Shown here in pieces: positions 21,771 to 32,798 of a stretch of DNA of 64,000 nt. The notes beneath the pieces are model-generated. The model was not told the origin of the DNA. It did not search any database and saw nothing but the letters and a program-made list of their open reading frames with translations. The stretch covers positions 42,948,935 to 43,012,934 of the forward strand of contig NC_077247.1 of assembly GCF_947179165.1 (NCBI RefSeq), given 5' to 3'. This stretch comes from Solanum dulcamara. Taxonomy: Eukaryota > Streptophyta > Magnoliopsida > Solanales > Solanaceae. Each line of letters begins with the position of its first letter. The first letter of the stretch is position 1. A program made the translations under genes and the position numbers.

Positions 21771-22240
21771 CACTACTAAAAACTTCCTAAAAAGCGACTG
21801 GCCCAAGCGATGGATTGCGTCGTTTTTTAAAAAGCTTTACAGTCATTTCCGTCGCTTTTCAACTTCCAACGAGTTGCATCCAATGGCAGACCCAGGAATT
21901 TTATGAAGGGGGTGCAAAAAAAATTAAACACGCTAATCAAAAAAAAAAGTGCTTGATTGGATTCGAACCAGCGAGCTGAGACAAGCTAAGTCAAAATATT
22001 AAACCCCATTTGCAACTGAGCTAGTCCTTTGGCTTATGCTCAAGGGGTTCAATGTTAAATATATACACATAAATTAAAAATTTTATCTTATATATACAGT
22101 GTAATCTTTTAATGAAGAGAGTTTGGATGAACCCCTGAACTGCACGTGGGTCTGCCCCTAGTTGCATCGCTCTGAAATGATGGACAAGTCCTTTTTTCCA
22201 ATTTCTTTAAAGAAGATTTTCTTAAAATTAACATTGTCCG
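21771..22240. mobile_element. CACTA-type transposon end, truncated
   Basis: CACTACTAAAAAC at 21771 looks like a CACTA terminal inverted repeat. It is followed by short GCGAC/CGTCGC words (GCGACTGG, TGCGTCGTTT, CCGTCGCTTTTC) like the subterminal repeats of that superfamily. It begins where homology with the ZIP A 3' flank stops. The opposite end was not found. It is interrupted by the element at 21881-22159. Confidence 0.4.
21881..22159 (-). mobile_element. 279-bp element with inverted ends and tRNA-like internal promoter
   Basis: Flanked by a perfect 9-bp duplication AGTTGCATC (21872-21880, 22160-22168). Its ends are inverted: GGCAGACCCA on the left and the complement TGGGTCTGCC on the right. 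On the minus strand it also contains CTAGCTCAGTTG and, about 50 bp later, GGTTCGAATCC, a perfect box-B consensus. The end structure points to a Mutator-type MITE, the internal boxes to a SINE. Confidence 0.65.
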
Positions 22241-22259
22241 TCACTTTTTTCTTTATCAC

Positions 22260-22874
22260 TTATTAGACATAAGAAGAATTAACTTGATTTAGAGGGCTGT
22301 GATCGATACTTGATGAGCTCACCTCATCAAGTGTCCCTTATGCGATTTGTCTTATCATATTTATAGACATCAAAATTATATTTGATGGGCCCGTAAAAAT
22401 TTACATTGAATTCTCAATTCAAGACACATTGGACCAAGTCAACATTGTGTGTTGATAAATTTAGATGAATTATAATCTAACTACATATGGACCGATTAAA
22501 TTAGACTTTTATACATGTACCGAGAATAAATTGGGGTCTATATGCTTTTTAAACTGTTAATAATATTGTGACGTATGATATATTTTTATGTTATTTTTAA
22601 ATATATAAATTTTATTTTAAGAAGGTTAAAGACTTATATATACTATAAGATATATTGATTTTGCCATCGACAAATGTCTGACTTTGAGTATGAAAAGCTC
22701 TAAATAGACATATTGTAATATTATTAATTAAGGAACAAATTAAAAAGTAAAGATATATTTTATAGAATATTTTGCAACTCACAATAAGTCATGAAATTTA
22801 AAAAGATAGCAAATTAGAATTTCAAAAGTAGGTAAAAGGAAGGGATGTTTACACACTCATTGCTGAAAACAAAT
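22260..22874. other. Space between the convergent 3' ends of ZIP B and C
   Basis: No gene. A small hairpin is present at about 22299-22323, where ACTTGATGAG pairs with CTCATCAAGT across a 5-nt loop. Confidence 0.5.
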
Positions 22875-24242
22875 TTAGGCCCAAATGGCCATGACTGACA
22901 TTCCACCAGCACCAAGAAGAACAGCCATGTAAGACTTAATTTGTAGCTTCACACTGCCTTGTAATTTGTCGCCCATAAAATCAGCAGCAAGAAGATCAAC
23001 CAAAGCCATATAGATTAGAAGGCCAGCAGATGATGCATTGAGCAATCCAACGGTTATTAACGCCTGTGGACTGTTTTCTTCATAAGTAGTTGACAATGCT
23101 ATTCCAAGTGCTATACCAAATGGAGTTGTTACTGCGAAGAAAAACGCCATTATTGCCTTCTTCAAAAACTTGTACTCAGCCTGGATAGAACAAGACTAGA
23201 ATTAGACAATGTAATAAGGAAATATATTAACAAAATAGTCGATACTTTTGTTAATAATTATTAAGGTATACTTGCCTGGAGGATGCAACCACCAAGTCCC
23301 ATTCCTTCAAACATTTGATGAAAGCAAAGTGCAGCGACGAGTCCTTTAATTGTGCACGTATTGCTTGACGCACCTAGAGATAGCCCTATCACTATTGAGT
23401 GAACAATAATTCCCAGCTCTAACACCTGCAAAAACGTTTTTTTTGGTTTAAAATTAATGGATACAAATTTTCAATAAACGAATACTTATAAAATTTATTG
23501 TAGCTATAAAATAAAATCATTAAGGGTAATGCATGTTTAAAGTTAAATTATTTGTAATCGTAGAAAAGTAAGTACGTAATTCTTTTTGAACAGACTAAAA
23601 GATAAAGTGTATGTGTCATATAACATAATAGAGAAGAAAACTTACCATGGCAATTACTCTGTATCGTAGTAGTTTTTTGCCATCAACTCCATCTTTAGTC
23701 GAAAGGGATCCATGGTGATGATGGGAATGAACATGATTTCCAGCCACAGACATTTCTTCATCACCTTCTGGATTAACCACACCAGCTTTATGTTTTTTGC
23801 TATACAAACTAGTTGCTATAGAGTCAATAGCCATTGTAACTATAGCGGACAACATAGCCACAAATCCAGTAAAGGGGAACTTATGCCACGGGTTCTCCTT
23901 AAGGCAACTGGACGACAACATGTCGAATGAGTCCGGTAGGACGTGCATAAACCCCGTTGCTAAGATAATTCCGGCAGCAAATGCCTTGACAATCACAAAA
24001 AGGCTTCGTTCCGGGCTTAGGGCTGGGATAGAACGCGTGACCAATGGAAGACATACTCCGATCATGCTAGTGATTAATATCGAGACTATAGCTATGATTT
24101 TTAAGGGTAAAGCTTTCGATTTGTTGACACATGCATTGTCTTCTTCTGCTCCACAATCTTCTACTACTGATAAAACTTTAGGGACCAAAATCGAGAGGAC
24201 AATGAAGAAGATGGCGATGTTTTTGAAAATATAATTTGTCAT
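22875..24242 (-). CDS. IRT1-like: ZIP gene C: IRT-type iron (zinc) transporter, 3 exons
   Basis: Exons (minus) 24242-23646, 23425-23276 and 23180-22875 give 350 residues, the length typical of IRT1 proteins. Layout is the same as A: signal peptide about 1-25, [12 protein letters not shown] outer segment, three spans, a long loop with HVHSHHHHG, then five spans carrying IIVHS and CFHQMFEG. Introns are short (220 bp and 95 bp), so this is the most compact copy. Intron 2 again starts GC (TCCAG then GCAAGT). Exon 1 differs from A at few positions over the conserved core, but exon 2 differs from A and B in many third positions (for example [11 protein letters not shown]). The upstream region has the shared TATA/leader block and two CACGTG G-boxes (24649-24654, 24724-24729), as expected of an iron-deficiency gene driven by bHLH factors. 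Confidence 0.93.
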
Positions 24243-24286
24243 TCTGCAAATACAGAGATAATTTTCTGAGTAAGAATATGTTTTTT

Positions 24287-24332
24287 GTTTGTGGTTATGA
24301 GTTATCATATCTGGGAGATACTATATATACTT
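24287..24332 (-). promoter_or_regulatory. Core promoter / 5' leader block of ZIP gene C
   Basis: On the minus strand: AGTATATATAGTATCTCCCA, then GATATGATAACTCATAACCA, then CAAAC. Nearly identical to the block before ZIP A. G-boxes CACGTG lie further upstream at 24649-24654 and 24724-24729. Confidence 0.6.
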
Positions 24333-25868
24333 GGAATTTTGCTATTCCGTGTGCTAGCTAGGATTTAAAATATATTAAATTCAGTATCCAAACATAACAT
24401 AGGGTGAGCTAAATAATAATTGATGGTTGTTTCATTAAAAAAAAAGGTTGGAAAACACATTGAAGGCTAATACTATTTCACCCAAATTAAAGCTGACATG
24501 AAAATGGCTGAAATCAACGAAAATAAACATAATATTTTAAGAATATACAAATAGAAGTAAACGCTTTAGTATTACTCCATAATCCATTTTATAGCAAAAA
24601 GGCATGAAGTGGGCCTAAATGTTTAATAAACATACATACACGTGGACTTTATACTTACAAGTACGGAAAATGTACATCCAAAATGACAAAGGGTGTGTTT
24701 TAAACGAGTACTGAATAAGAAGGCACGTGTTCTTTGTAGTTTCCTATCCTACGTGGATTTTACAAAATATATCCGTTTTACGACTTAATATTCAAAGAAT
24801 TAATTTAAATAGTGACTCATCAAACAACTTAATTTAGAAATATATAGTTGGTGGATGTATGTGTATAGTTGAATATAATCAATGTATAATTTATGTATAT
24901 CGATTGAAAAAAAAAAAAAAATCCAATCGGACTATTTGTATAAAAATTCTTTTATATTCAACTCAATTTGATCCGTCTAAATTTTAGCTTAAACTACATA
25001 CTGTTTGCCAACCCTACTATTCAACTATCAAAGGCGTGCTTAATATAATTTTAAGCAAGATGATATGAAGTCATCGTTTCTTAAATATAGGTGGATGTTC
25101 CTATACAGTAGTGCGTTAAGAAAGTTATTGAGTATTGATCACTACATATCTTGATTTTCGTCCATTCACCTCTCATACATTTAATGGATCCTAAAAATGC
25201 TATATTATGCAACAAAGAGTTGAGAAAATGGTGATTATTATATAATTAAGGAGATAAACAAAATCATTCATCGTTGTAATGACGACGTGAATTATCTTGA
25301 TTTTATGCTTTTATTTGTCGTGCATAAAATCCTCAAAAAATAGCTTGATTGAATTTATATTATAATCACAAACAATTTCAACCATCTATGAGAACCGTAA
25401 TTATGAATATAAATTGATTATTTAAGTTCGAACACAAATAAGTTATCAGAACTTGACTAGATGCTTGAAGTTATAATGGAGAAATAATACTTCAAAGCTT
25501 TTGTGACGTTCTTCAGATCTATCTCTTACTCTTTTTTTGTACCTTTTCATATATGATAAAGTTAGGATCGCAGAATTAGAGTACATAGGAGTTCAGCCAA
25601 ACTCAATAACTTCCGTCCAAATTATATACTTATTTTAAGAAATGTGATGAATATATGTATATAAAGTATAAACTACTAATTTAGAAGGACCAGAATTCAG
25701 AACTCATAAACTTTAAATCTTGGCTCCGCCCTTTATAATTAGGAAGGACTTATAGTTATAGATTAGAAGAGAGAAATTGAGTGGTACAACAGTTAAATTT
25801 TTAGTTTAGCAACTTCTTAATAAAATTGAGCAAGGATTAAATTTTTCTAAACTTATTATAATTATCCG
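24333..25868. other. Intergenic between ZIP C and ZIP D
   Basis: Upstream region of C followed by the 3' flank of D (both on minus). No gene or identifiable repeat, apart from the two G-boxes noted for C. Confidence 0.5.
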
Positions 25869-27248
25869 CTAAGCCCATTTGGCCATAAGAGACATGCCCC
25901 CAGCACCCAAAAGCACAGCAATAAAAGCCTTGATTTGTAGCTTGATGCTGCTTTGTAACTTGTCACCCATAAAATCAGCAGCAAGAAGATCCACCAAAGC
26001 CATATAAATCAAAAGGCCAGCAGAAGAGGCATTCAATAAGCCCACAGTTATTAAAGCACGAGGGCTATTTTCTTCATAAGTATTTGATAATGCAATTCCA
26101 AGTGCTATACCAAATGGGGTTGTTACTGAAAAGAAAAATGCCATTGCTGCTTTTTTCAACATTTTGTACTCTGCCTATTTAGGGACAAAAAAACAAAACA
26201 AGAAAAATATCAAGACTCTTTTATGGACCCTATAACGAACTTCAATTATTGATCCTATTTTTACTAATGTGATTTAATTGGTTACGTACTACAATATATT
26301 TTAATTTTTTTTTGTTAAGAGAGTGGGAAAGTAAAATTACCTGAAGAATGCAACCACCAAGTCCCATTCCTTCAAACATTTGATGAAAGCAAAGTGCAGC
26401 AACTAATCCTTTAATTGTGCATGTATTGTTTGAAGATCCAAGTGAAATCCCTATTACTATGGAGTGAACTATGATACCAAGCTCTAATACCTGCCAATAA
26501 ATAAATAATAATTACATGATATATTTTTTGTTTTTTTTTATTTGCAATGAAGATTTAGTAAACTTAATTTGCTGACTGAAAAAATAATTACGCTATTAAT
26601 GCACAAAACGTAACCATTAAACTATTGTGTTTGGTCGGGAATACCGAACAGGGATATAGGGATGAATAATTAAAGTTTGTGAAATTATAAGAATACTAAT
26701 GGGATAAATTTGAAAATAAATAAAAGGACCAAGTTATTTATTTGTTATTTAAAAATCATCTATTTGTAATTTAAAAAACCATCATACATATATTAGAAAA
26801 CACATTAAAAAGGTATCATAGATAATGATCAAAACGATTTTTTAGTTTTAAAAAAAAAGAAATTGAAAACATTGAGAAAATGTATTACATAAATATATGT
26901 GACTACACGAATAGTAATCTCAACATAAATAATTAAGGTTGTACTGAGAGAATATCAATTGTCTTTTTAGAACAGTTCCAAATGATATGCGCTTTCTTTC
27001 TGGTCCATTATTATCACTTGCCACAATATGCTGTATGCAGCAACATAAATTAAATAAATAGTTCATTAATTAAGTTCTATGCACTTACAATGAATAGAAT
27101 GACAAACAAGCTTCGTACAATAATCTGAAACATAAATAATAAGTTATTTTTTTAATCGCATGTAAAAATTATTTAATGTACATAACTTAAATCCTAAAAG
27201 GAAATTGATATTGGAGAAACCAGCACGTATGTTAGAATTATTGTTTTC

Positions 27249-27300
<52 letters not shown>

Positions 27301-28475
27301 CATGTGACATTGTTCAGATTTTGAAAATCAAACAGTTTAATTTTGATTATGAATTTGAACATAAAATCTTTTAAGTTTTTTGAATTTTTTTTATAAAAAC
27401 TATTTAAAAATTACTATAAGTCACAATAATTAATGATTCAAAATATTTTTTAATTACCATTTTAGGAAACATAAGCTCATGGACCACCATGTCTAAAACA
27501 ATTTTTTATCTATTTTAGTAATGGTTGGAGCAACGTCTTTATTATCTAGCTAATATTCGGCAAGAATGTCTTTATTATCTGTTGTTGATAGGAAAAGACA
27601 TGCACGTGGACTGTGGCTACAAATTTTGGATCTATCTATGAATGGTATACCTAGCTAGAGCAGTCAACAAGAATCTATTCTTTAAATTATGAACCATTTA
27701 TGTTATGCACTCTCCATGTGCAAACATTGTCATATATACTACTATATTATTAGTGATTAATAAATATAATTCCATCAATAATGAGACATTATGTATTTCA
27801 AACTATGTCACATAAATTAATCAGGATAAGAGATCGACTAACCATGGCAATAACTCGGTAACGAAGTAATTTCATTCCATCTTTCGAAAGGGAACCATGG
27901 TGATGAGAATGGAAATGCACATTATTATTCACCGTGCCCATTTCTTGATCACCGGTACCATTAATAATATTATGTACTCCATTTTGAACTTGTTCTGGAT
28001 TAATTAGACGAGCATTATTGTGCTTCCTGCTATACAAGCTAGTAGCCATAGAGTCAATAGCCAACGTAACTATAGCCGATAACATAGCAACAAATCCAGT
28101 GAAAGGGAACTTATGCCAAGGATTTTCCTTCAGACAATTAGACGACAACATTTCAAATGAATCTGGTAATACGTGCATGAAACCGGTTCCTAGAATAATT
28201 CCAGCAGCAAATGCCTTAACGATAACGAAAAGGTTCCGGTCGGGGCTTAACGCGGAAATTGAACGTGTGACGAGAGGCAAACATACTCCAATCATGCTGG
28301 TGACTAATATGGAGACTATGGCTATGATTTTTAAGGTTATTGCTTTGGATTTGTTGTTGCATGTGTTGTGCGTTTGTGATTCACATGATGAGTCACCTTG
28401 TGAGAAAGTTTGAGGTGTGAAAATGGAAATGAGGATGAAGAAGATGAAGATAATCTTGGGATTAGAAGAAGCCAT
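25869..28475 (-). CDS. IRT1-like: ZIP gene D: IRT-type iron (zinc) transporter, 3 exons
   Basis: Exons (minus) 28475-27843, 26490-26341 and 26174-25869 give 362 residues. The start at 28475 ([13 protein letters not shown]) is the first ATG of the frame and opens a signal peptide ending near TFSQG. The outer segment ([16 protein letters not shown]) is diverged from the [12 protein letters not shown] of A-C. The cytoplasmic loop is longest and contains VHFHSHHHG; spans and the IIVHS and CFHQMFEG histidines are intact. It is the most divergent member. Its intron 2 begins with standard GT (TTCAG then GTAATT) where A-C have GC. Intron 1 is 1352 bp and holds an (AT)n run. A diverged form of the shared leader block lies at about 28521-28567. 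Confidence 0.93.
27254..27297. repeat. (AT)22 microsatellite
   Basis: Uninterrupted AT dinucleotide run in intron 1 of ZIP gene D. Confidence 0.95.
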
Positions 28476-28520
28476 TGATGTGGTTTTCTTCTTGGTTTTG
28501 GTGAATATTTATTTTGCTTT

Positions 28521-28567
28521 GGTTTGAGGTGTGTGAGTTGTGATATCAGGGAGATCCTATATAGATA
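28521..28567 (-). promoter_or_regulatory. Core promoter / 5' leader block of ZIP gene D
   Basis: Minus strand: ATCTATATAGGATCTCCCTG, then ATATCACAACTCACACACC. Matches the A and C block at TATA, ATCTCCC.GATATCA and AACTCA. No CACGTG was found in the next 700 bp upstream; a CATGTG E-box lies near 28589. Confidence 0.45.
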
Positions 28568-28639
28568 CAGAATTTGGTGATATCGATCATCATGTGCATG
28601 GGTGTAAATAGTATAGTAATAATATAAGGTCTTAAATGC

Positions 28640-29320
28640 CAAGCTGGCATGTTGGTGTAACAGTTTTATTTTTCTTGGTTTGTTTTATTTATAATCAAGC
28701 ATATATAGGGATATTGAATATTTATCAGATTTGTTGTTAATCAATTCAAAATTGAGTTGATAGATTATATCACAGGCCAAATTGTTGCTATATTAAATGT
28801 AGCTTGTTAGTGTATTCATGATTTTTATTTTTTTACAAGTTAGAACATGGACTTTTGGTAGAGGATAGACAATAGTAAATCTTATTTGAAAAGTGCTTAA
28901 GGCTGTTAATTAAGTGTCTATTTTCTTGCAAAGACAGGTAAATGTCAAATCTCGAGAACTACAAAATGAAAGTAAATGCAACAGTATCAAAAGTTTTAAT
29001 TGCATGGCAGCATGAATCTTTCATACCCTTGTGTTGGTGGGAGAGGGGGAGATAGAAAATTAAAATATGTTTGTAGCGAAATATAGAAGTTAATGCTCAT
29101 AATTATAGGTGCATGAATCTGACACGGAAATTTTTGTAGACACCATCTCCTATATCAACTTATATGCAATTGTAAGATCCTATAAAAATCTCCTGTATTT
29201 CAGTTACAAGTATTGTGTGTCAATATTTTACTGATTTCAGGTGTAAAGAATCATATACTAACTAAAATACGTACGTATATGGAATTGAATAAGAGTGCAA
29301 TACATATATGTTAAAATCCA
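28640..29320. other. Intergenic upstream of ZIP gene D, nothing recognised
   Basis: AT-rich spacer with no gene and no identifiable repeat. Confidence 0.5.
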
Positions 29321-29399
29321 ACAAGACCGACACCTCGGAAAATGGGATCTGACTTCAAAAAATTATATGTAGCTAATTTATCCAGCTCTGTATTTCCAT

Positions 29400-30260
29400 A
29401 AAGACTCTGTCAGCAACAGGATGGGCATCCCAGAGAGAAGCATCTGGCCAAAATGACAAGCTTGTTTAGTGTAGGCTTAATAACAAACTCCTCCGTTGCG
29501 CGGAAATACTTGCAAGATCACCTTCTTCAACAAATTCTTAATGGCCTGCAATTTACAATGGAGAAAACATGTATTTCCAGCAGATCCTTAAACAATTGCA
29601 GAGATAGCATACCGTTCCCATGGATACCATGACAATGATCGTCCAGCCTCTTGCATGTTTTTCATAGAGGTCGATGAGGAAGGTACAAATAAAGACAGAC
29701 AGATGAAGAACAACCCCGCACATATGCCCATGAGTCACCTCACACTTCTTGCCATGCTCCTAAATGGCACGTGCTGGTAAGATGATCATCCTAGGTCCTC
29801 AGATTGGTGCAAACGCATCATGGCCATTCATCACTGTCCTATACTTCAATAGCCTCTCTTGCAAGGCCATTTTGAGCATTGCTTGTGGTCACTCTGTTCC
29901 ACAAAACTACATCCTTAACATGGATCTCTCATGAGTGCAATCAGTAAAACCCAAGTTAGCATACGTATCAACCATGGCATTCCATCAAAGTTATGTCTTC
30001 CTCAATCAACATCTCCTCAAGTATATAAATCCATGAAAAGAACAGCTCAAAGGAATTTTATGGTCCGAGCAATACTAGAGGCGTAAAAGCTCACTAAAGC
30101 AGCAGGTCAGGTTGAATCTCCTTTAACGTCATCTCCTGAAAGGACTTGAGGGCTTTATCTGGCCTATTAACGAGTTCCGTGATATTTAATCCTTACAACC
30201 ATAGCATCAGATACCATTTCTGCAAGTCAAAACTGGCCACATATTTGTCACGGCATTGAC
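29400..30260 (-). pseudogene. PLS-class pentatricopeptide repeat (PPR) pseudogene
   Basis: Minus-strand pieces in different frames match PLS-type PPR motifs. About 30180-30100 gives RPDKALKSFQEMTLKEIQPD; about 29916-29845 gives KDVVLWNRVTTSNAQNGLAR followed by EAIE; 29738-29553 gives HGHMCGVV and LIDLYEKHARG, like the LIDMYAKCG of intact repeats. The order is right for one gene read toward lower coordinates. Many stops and frame changes lie between, and no E or DYW tail is seen. Intact relatives edit or process organelle RNA; this copy cannot. Confidence 0.6.
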
Positions 30261-32798
30261 ACAAAGACGTCAAGTTCCCATCATGCTTTATAACATTAAA
30301 GTAAATTTACATCCTTGCATGTATAACCAAACTATGTACATACAAGAACCACAGTTACGTTGTAACAGTTCCTCCAATTTCATATGTTCCATCTGAGTAC
30401 AACTTGAAACAGATGGGAAATGCAGAGATTTCATGGAATTCCAACTTCTGCAAGCGAAATTTTTTAAAAATGAATAAAATAGATAAACACACACAGCTTA
30501 CATTTCAAATTGTTCTCTCTTTTTTTGGGGAAGTACGATTGGAGGAAAAAGTATCATATTAGTCAAATGGATGGAAACATGATAATACCATGGCGATGTA
30601 CCTTCACCAGAATTGGAATTTGAATCACCACTCATCCATTTAATTATAAAAAACAAATTAAATAAGATCTTTTCGATATAACATGTGCAGTTAGGCAATA
30701 TATTTTAGAACTAGATGACCACCCCCAACATATTTGGTTCATGAATTGGATACATTTTACCTAATAAAGTTGTTACGTAGCCACTAGCCATGTAAATCCA
30801 GATATGATAAAGTAGTAAAAGAACACAGAGAAGTAACATTGGAAATGTTAGAATAGTTCTCCATCGTGCGAAAATTAAGGTGAACGAAAAACCAAGTCAC
30901 AAAATTCATGAAACAGTTGATAATCAAATGCGAACAAGCAAATAGCAAATATCTACCTTTACTTCTGGGAGATTGACGAAACATTTATTTTCAAGAGTCT
31001 AGCTTTTACGATTTCCTTGAGGAAATGTCCGCTGATAAAGAAATAACACTCCCAAAACTGATGAGAGACAAAACTCACGTCCTGCTCCATCCCAATTAAC
31101 CTGCACAACACGAATACTAAATGCATCAGTGACCACCAATTTAAGCTACTAAAATGTCAATAATAAAAGACCAAGTCACAATCCCAGGAAGCACATCTAG
31201 GCCTATCAGTCACTCATACCTTCAGGGAAATAATTAATCAAATAAGAAGATAAAATATATCCTGGATTAAATTGATCAACAGGTGTCAAGTGTACAATAA
31301 GAAAATATTTTCTTTTGCCCTTCCCTGAACAAACTTGTATATAAGCCTCTATGAACTTTAAGTTTTTCCCAGTAATCCTCTATACAAACTAATTATGCCG
31401 CATCATCAAAGTAAATCATATAAGCAAAAAAAAGCACACCAAGAAGAAGAAAAATAAAAAGGGAGACAAAGGTTTGTCAAGATTGTCCAAGAAAGGTGGA
31501 AAGGAATTCTCACCAGTTCTACAGCCTCCTATAATTTTGTGGAACTAAAAGCACTAGTTCCTCACTCCAAACTGGATACAAGTTTCTCTATGACAGTTTT
31601 TTGAACTTTCTGTACAAAAGAACCAAGTGAGAGAGAGACACACGCAGAGAACCAACTTCTACATTTCATTTCACAGAGAGAGTATGTTTTACAATTTGCT
31701 TGTATATGCAAGTTCTGTGCGTTCAAATGACTAAGTTATTCTTTATAACTAAAGCATAAGGGTGTCACCTATTGATGAGAAAGCAGACTTATAAATGTAT
31801 AGACTGAGAAACCTTATTTCATCTCTCTTGTACCTTCTTCCAAATATACCATTCTCTACCCTCCTGCACCCTTAAGGTGAACCTCAGATCTGGTTTAAGG
31901 AGGACTCGTATGATGGATAAATATCTTTTCATCCATCCGCCCACAACAATATCAACCTTCCCAGTTCCTACCCTAGAGATGCAACCATTTCATCATTATT
32001 CCTCACTCAACATTAGACCTTCCCCCATATTACATGGAAGTACATCACTACCATGGAGATGCATTCTGAGAAGTTCCCCAATAGTTTTGAATCAGCTAGC
32101 TATTTCCTTATATATAAAAATAAAAAAAAGAATCAGCAAACTTTTTGTCACCTATCAGCCAGATCATATCATTTGAGCGAGTCACAATCCTTATTCTTTT
32201 CAAGTCAAAATTCATGTTTTAAAGCCCCCTCCCCCAGGGATTAGAAGCAGTTATGTTACAAACAAATACTATAGACAAGTCAGAGACATGATTCTAATTT
32301 TTCTACATGAATTGTTCGTAATAAAAAAGATCAAGAATTCTTTAAATTACTTTTCATGTTACTGCTAGGCTGCTGGTGCTAGCACAGAAGTTAGAATATA
32401 TTCATTACCAACCGCACAACTTGACAGCAACTATAAGCACTCACCTCAATAGTCAAAGTTAAATATGTGACTCAGATTGGAATGACTTCTCCATACTTCC
32501 CGCAAAACAACTTCTAGCAAAGAAAAGTAACACTTCAGTCCCTCGAGTTTCAACAAATTTTTCATATATTACCCCCTCCATGATAATGCAAAACAATACT
32601 TCAGTCCCTGCTCCTTCACATAATTTCTCAAACATTACCCTTCTGTACAAGGCAATGGATGCCCATTTGGAAAGAAAAAGGCAGATTCAGTTCATTGCCA
32701 GTGGCAGCAAAGGGTAGTGAAGGTTGATCCTTGATTATTGTCATATTCATCACTCTGAAAGCAGATACAGTTGCACGAACCAGCTGACTGTGCAAAGA
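30261..32798. other. Spacer and possible 3'UTR of the PPR gene
   Basis: 2.5 kb without a supported coding region. It is less AT-rich than most spacers and part may be the transcribed 3' end of the PPR gene (with possible 3'UTR introns) or further decay of the PPR pseudogene. I could not decide. Confidence 0.35.

Noticed and set aside
27254..27297. AT run in ZIP D intron as an insertion scar or regulatory element
   Set aside because: A plain dinucleotide microsatellite; no flanking duplication or inverted repeat.
31877..32176. 99-codon frame between the two PPR loci
   Set aside because: No domain, overlaps another frame, and is composed of ordinary spacer.
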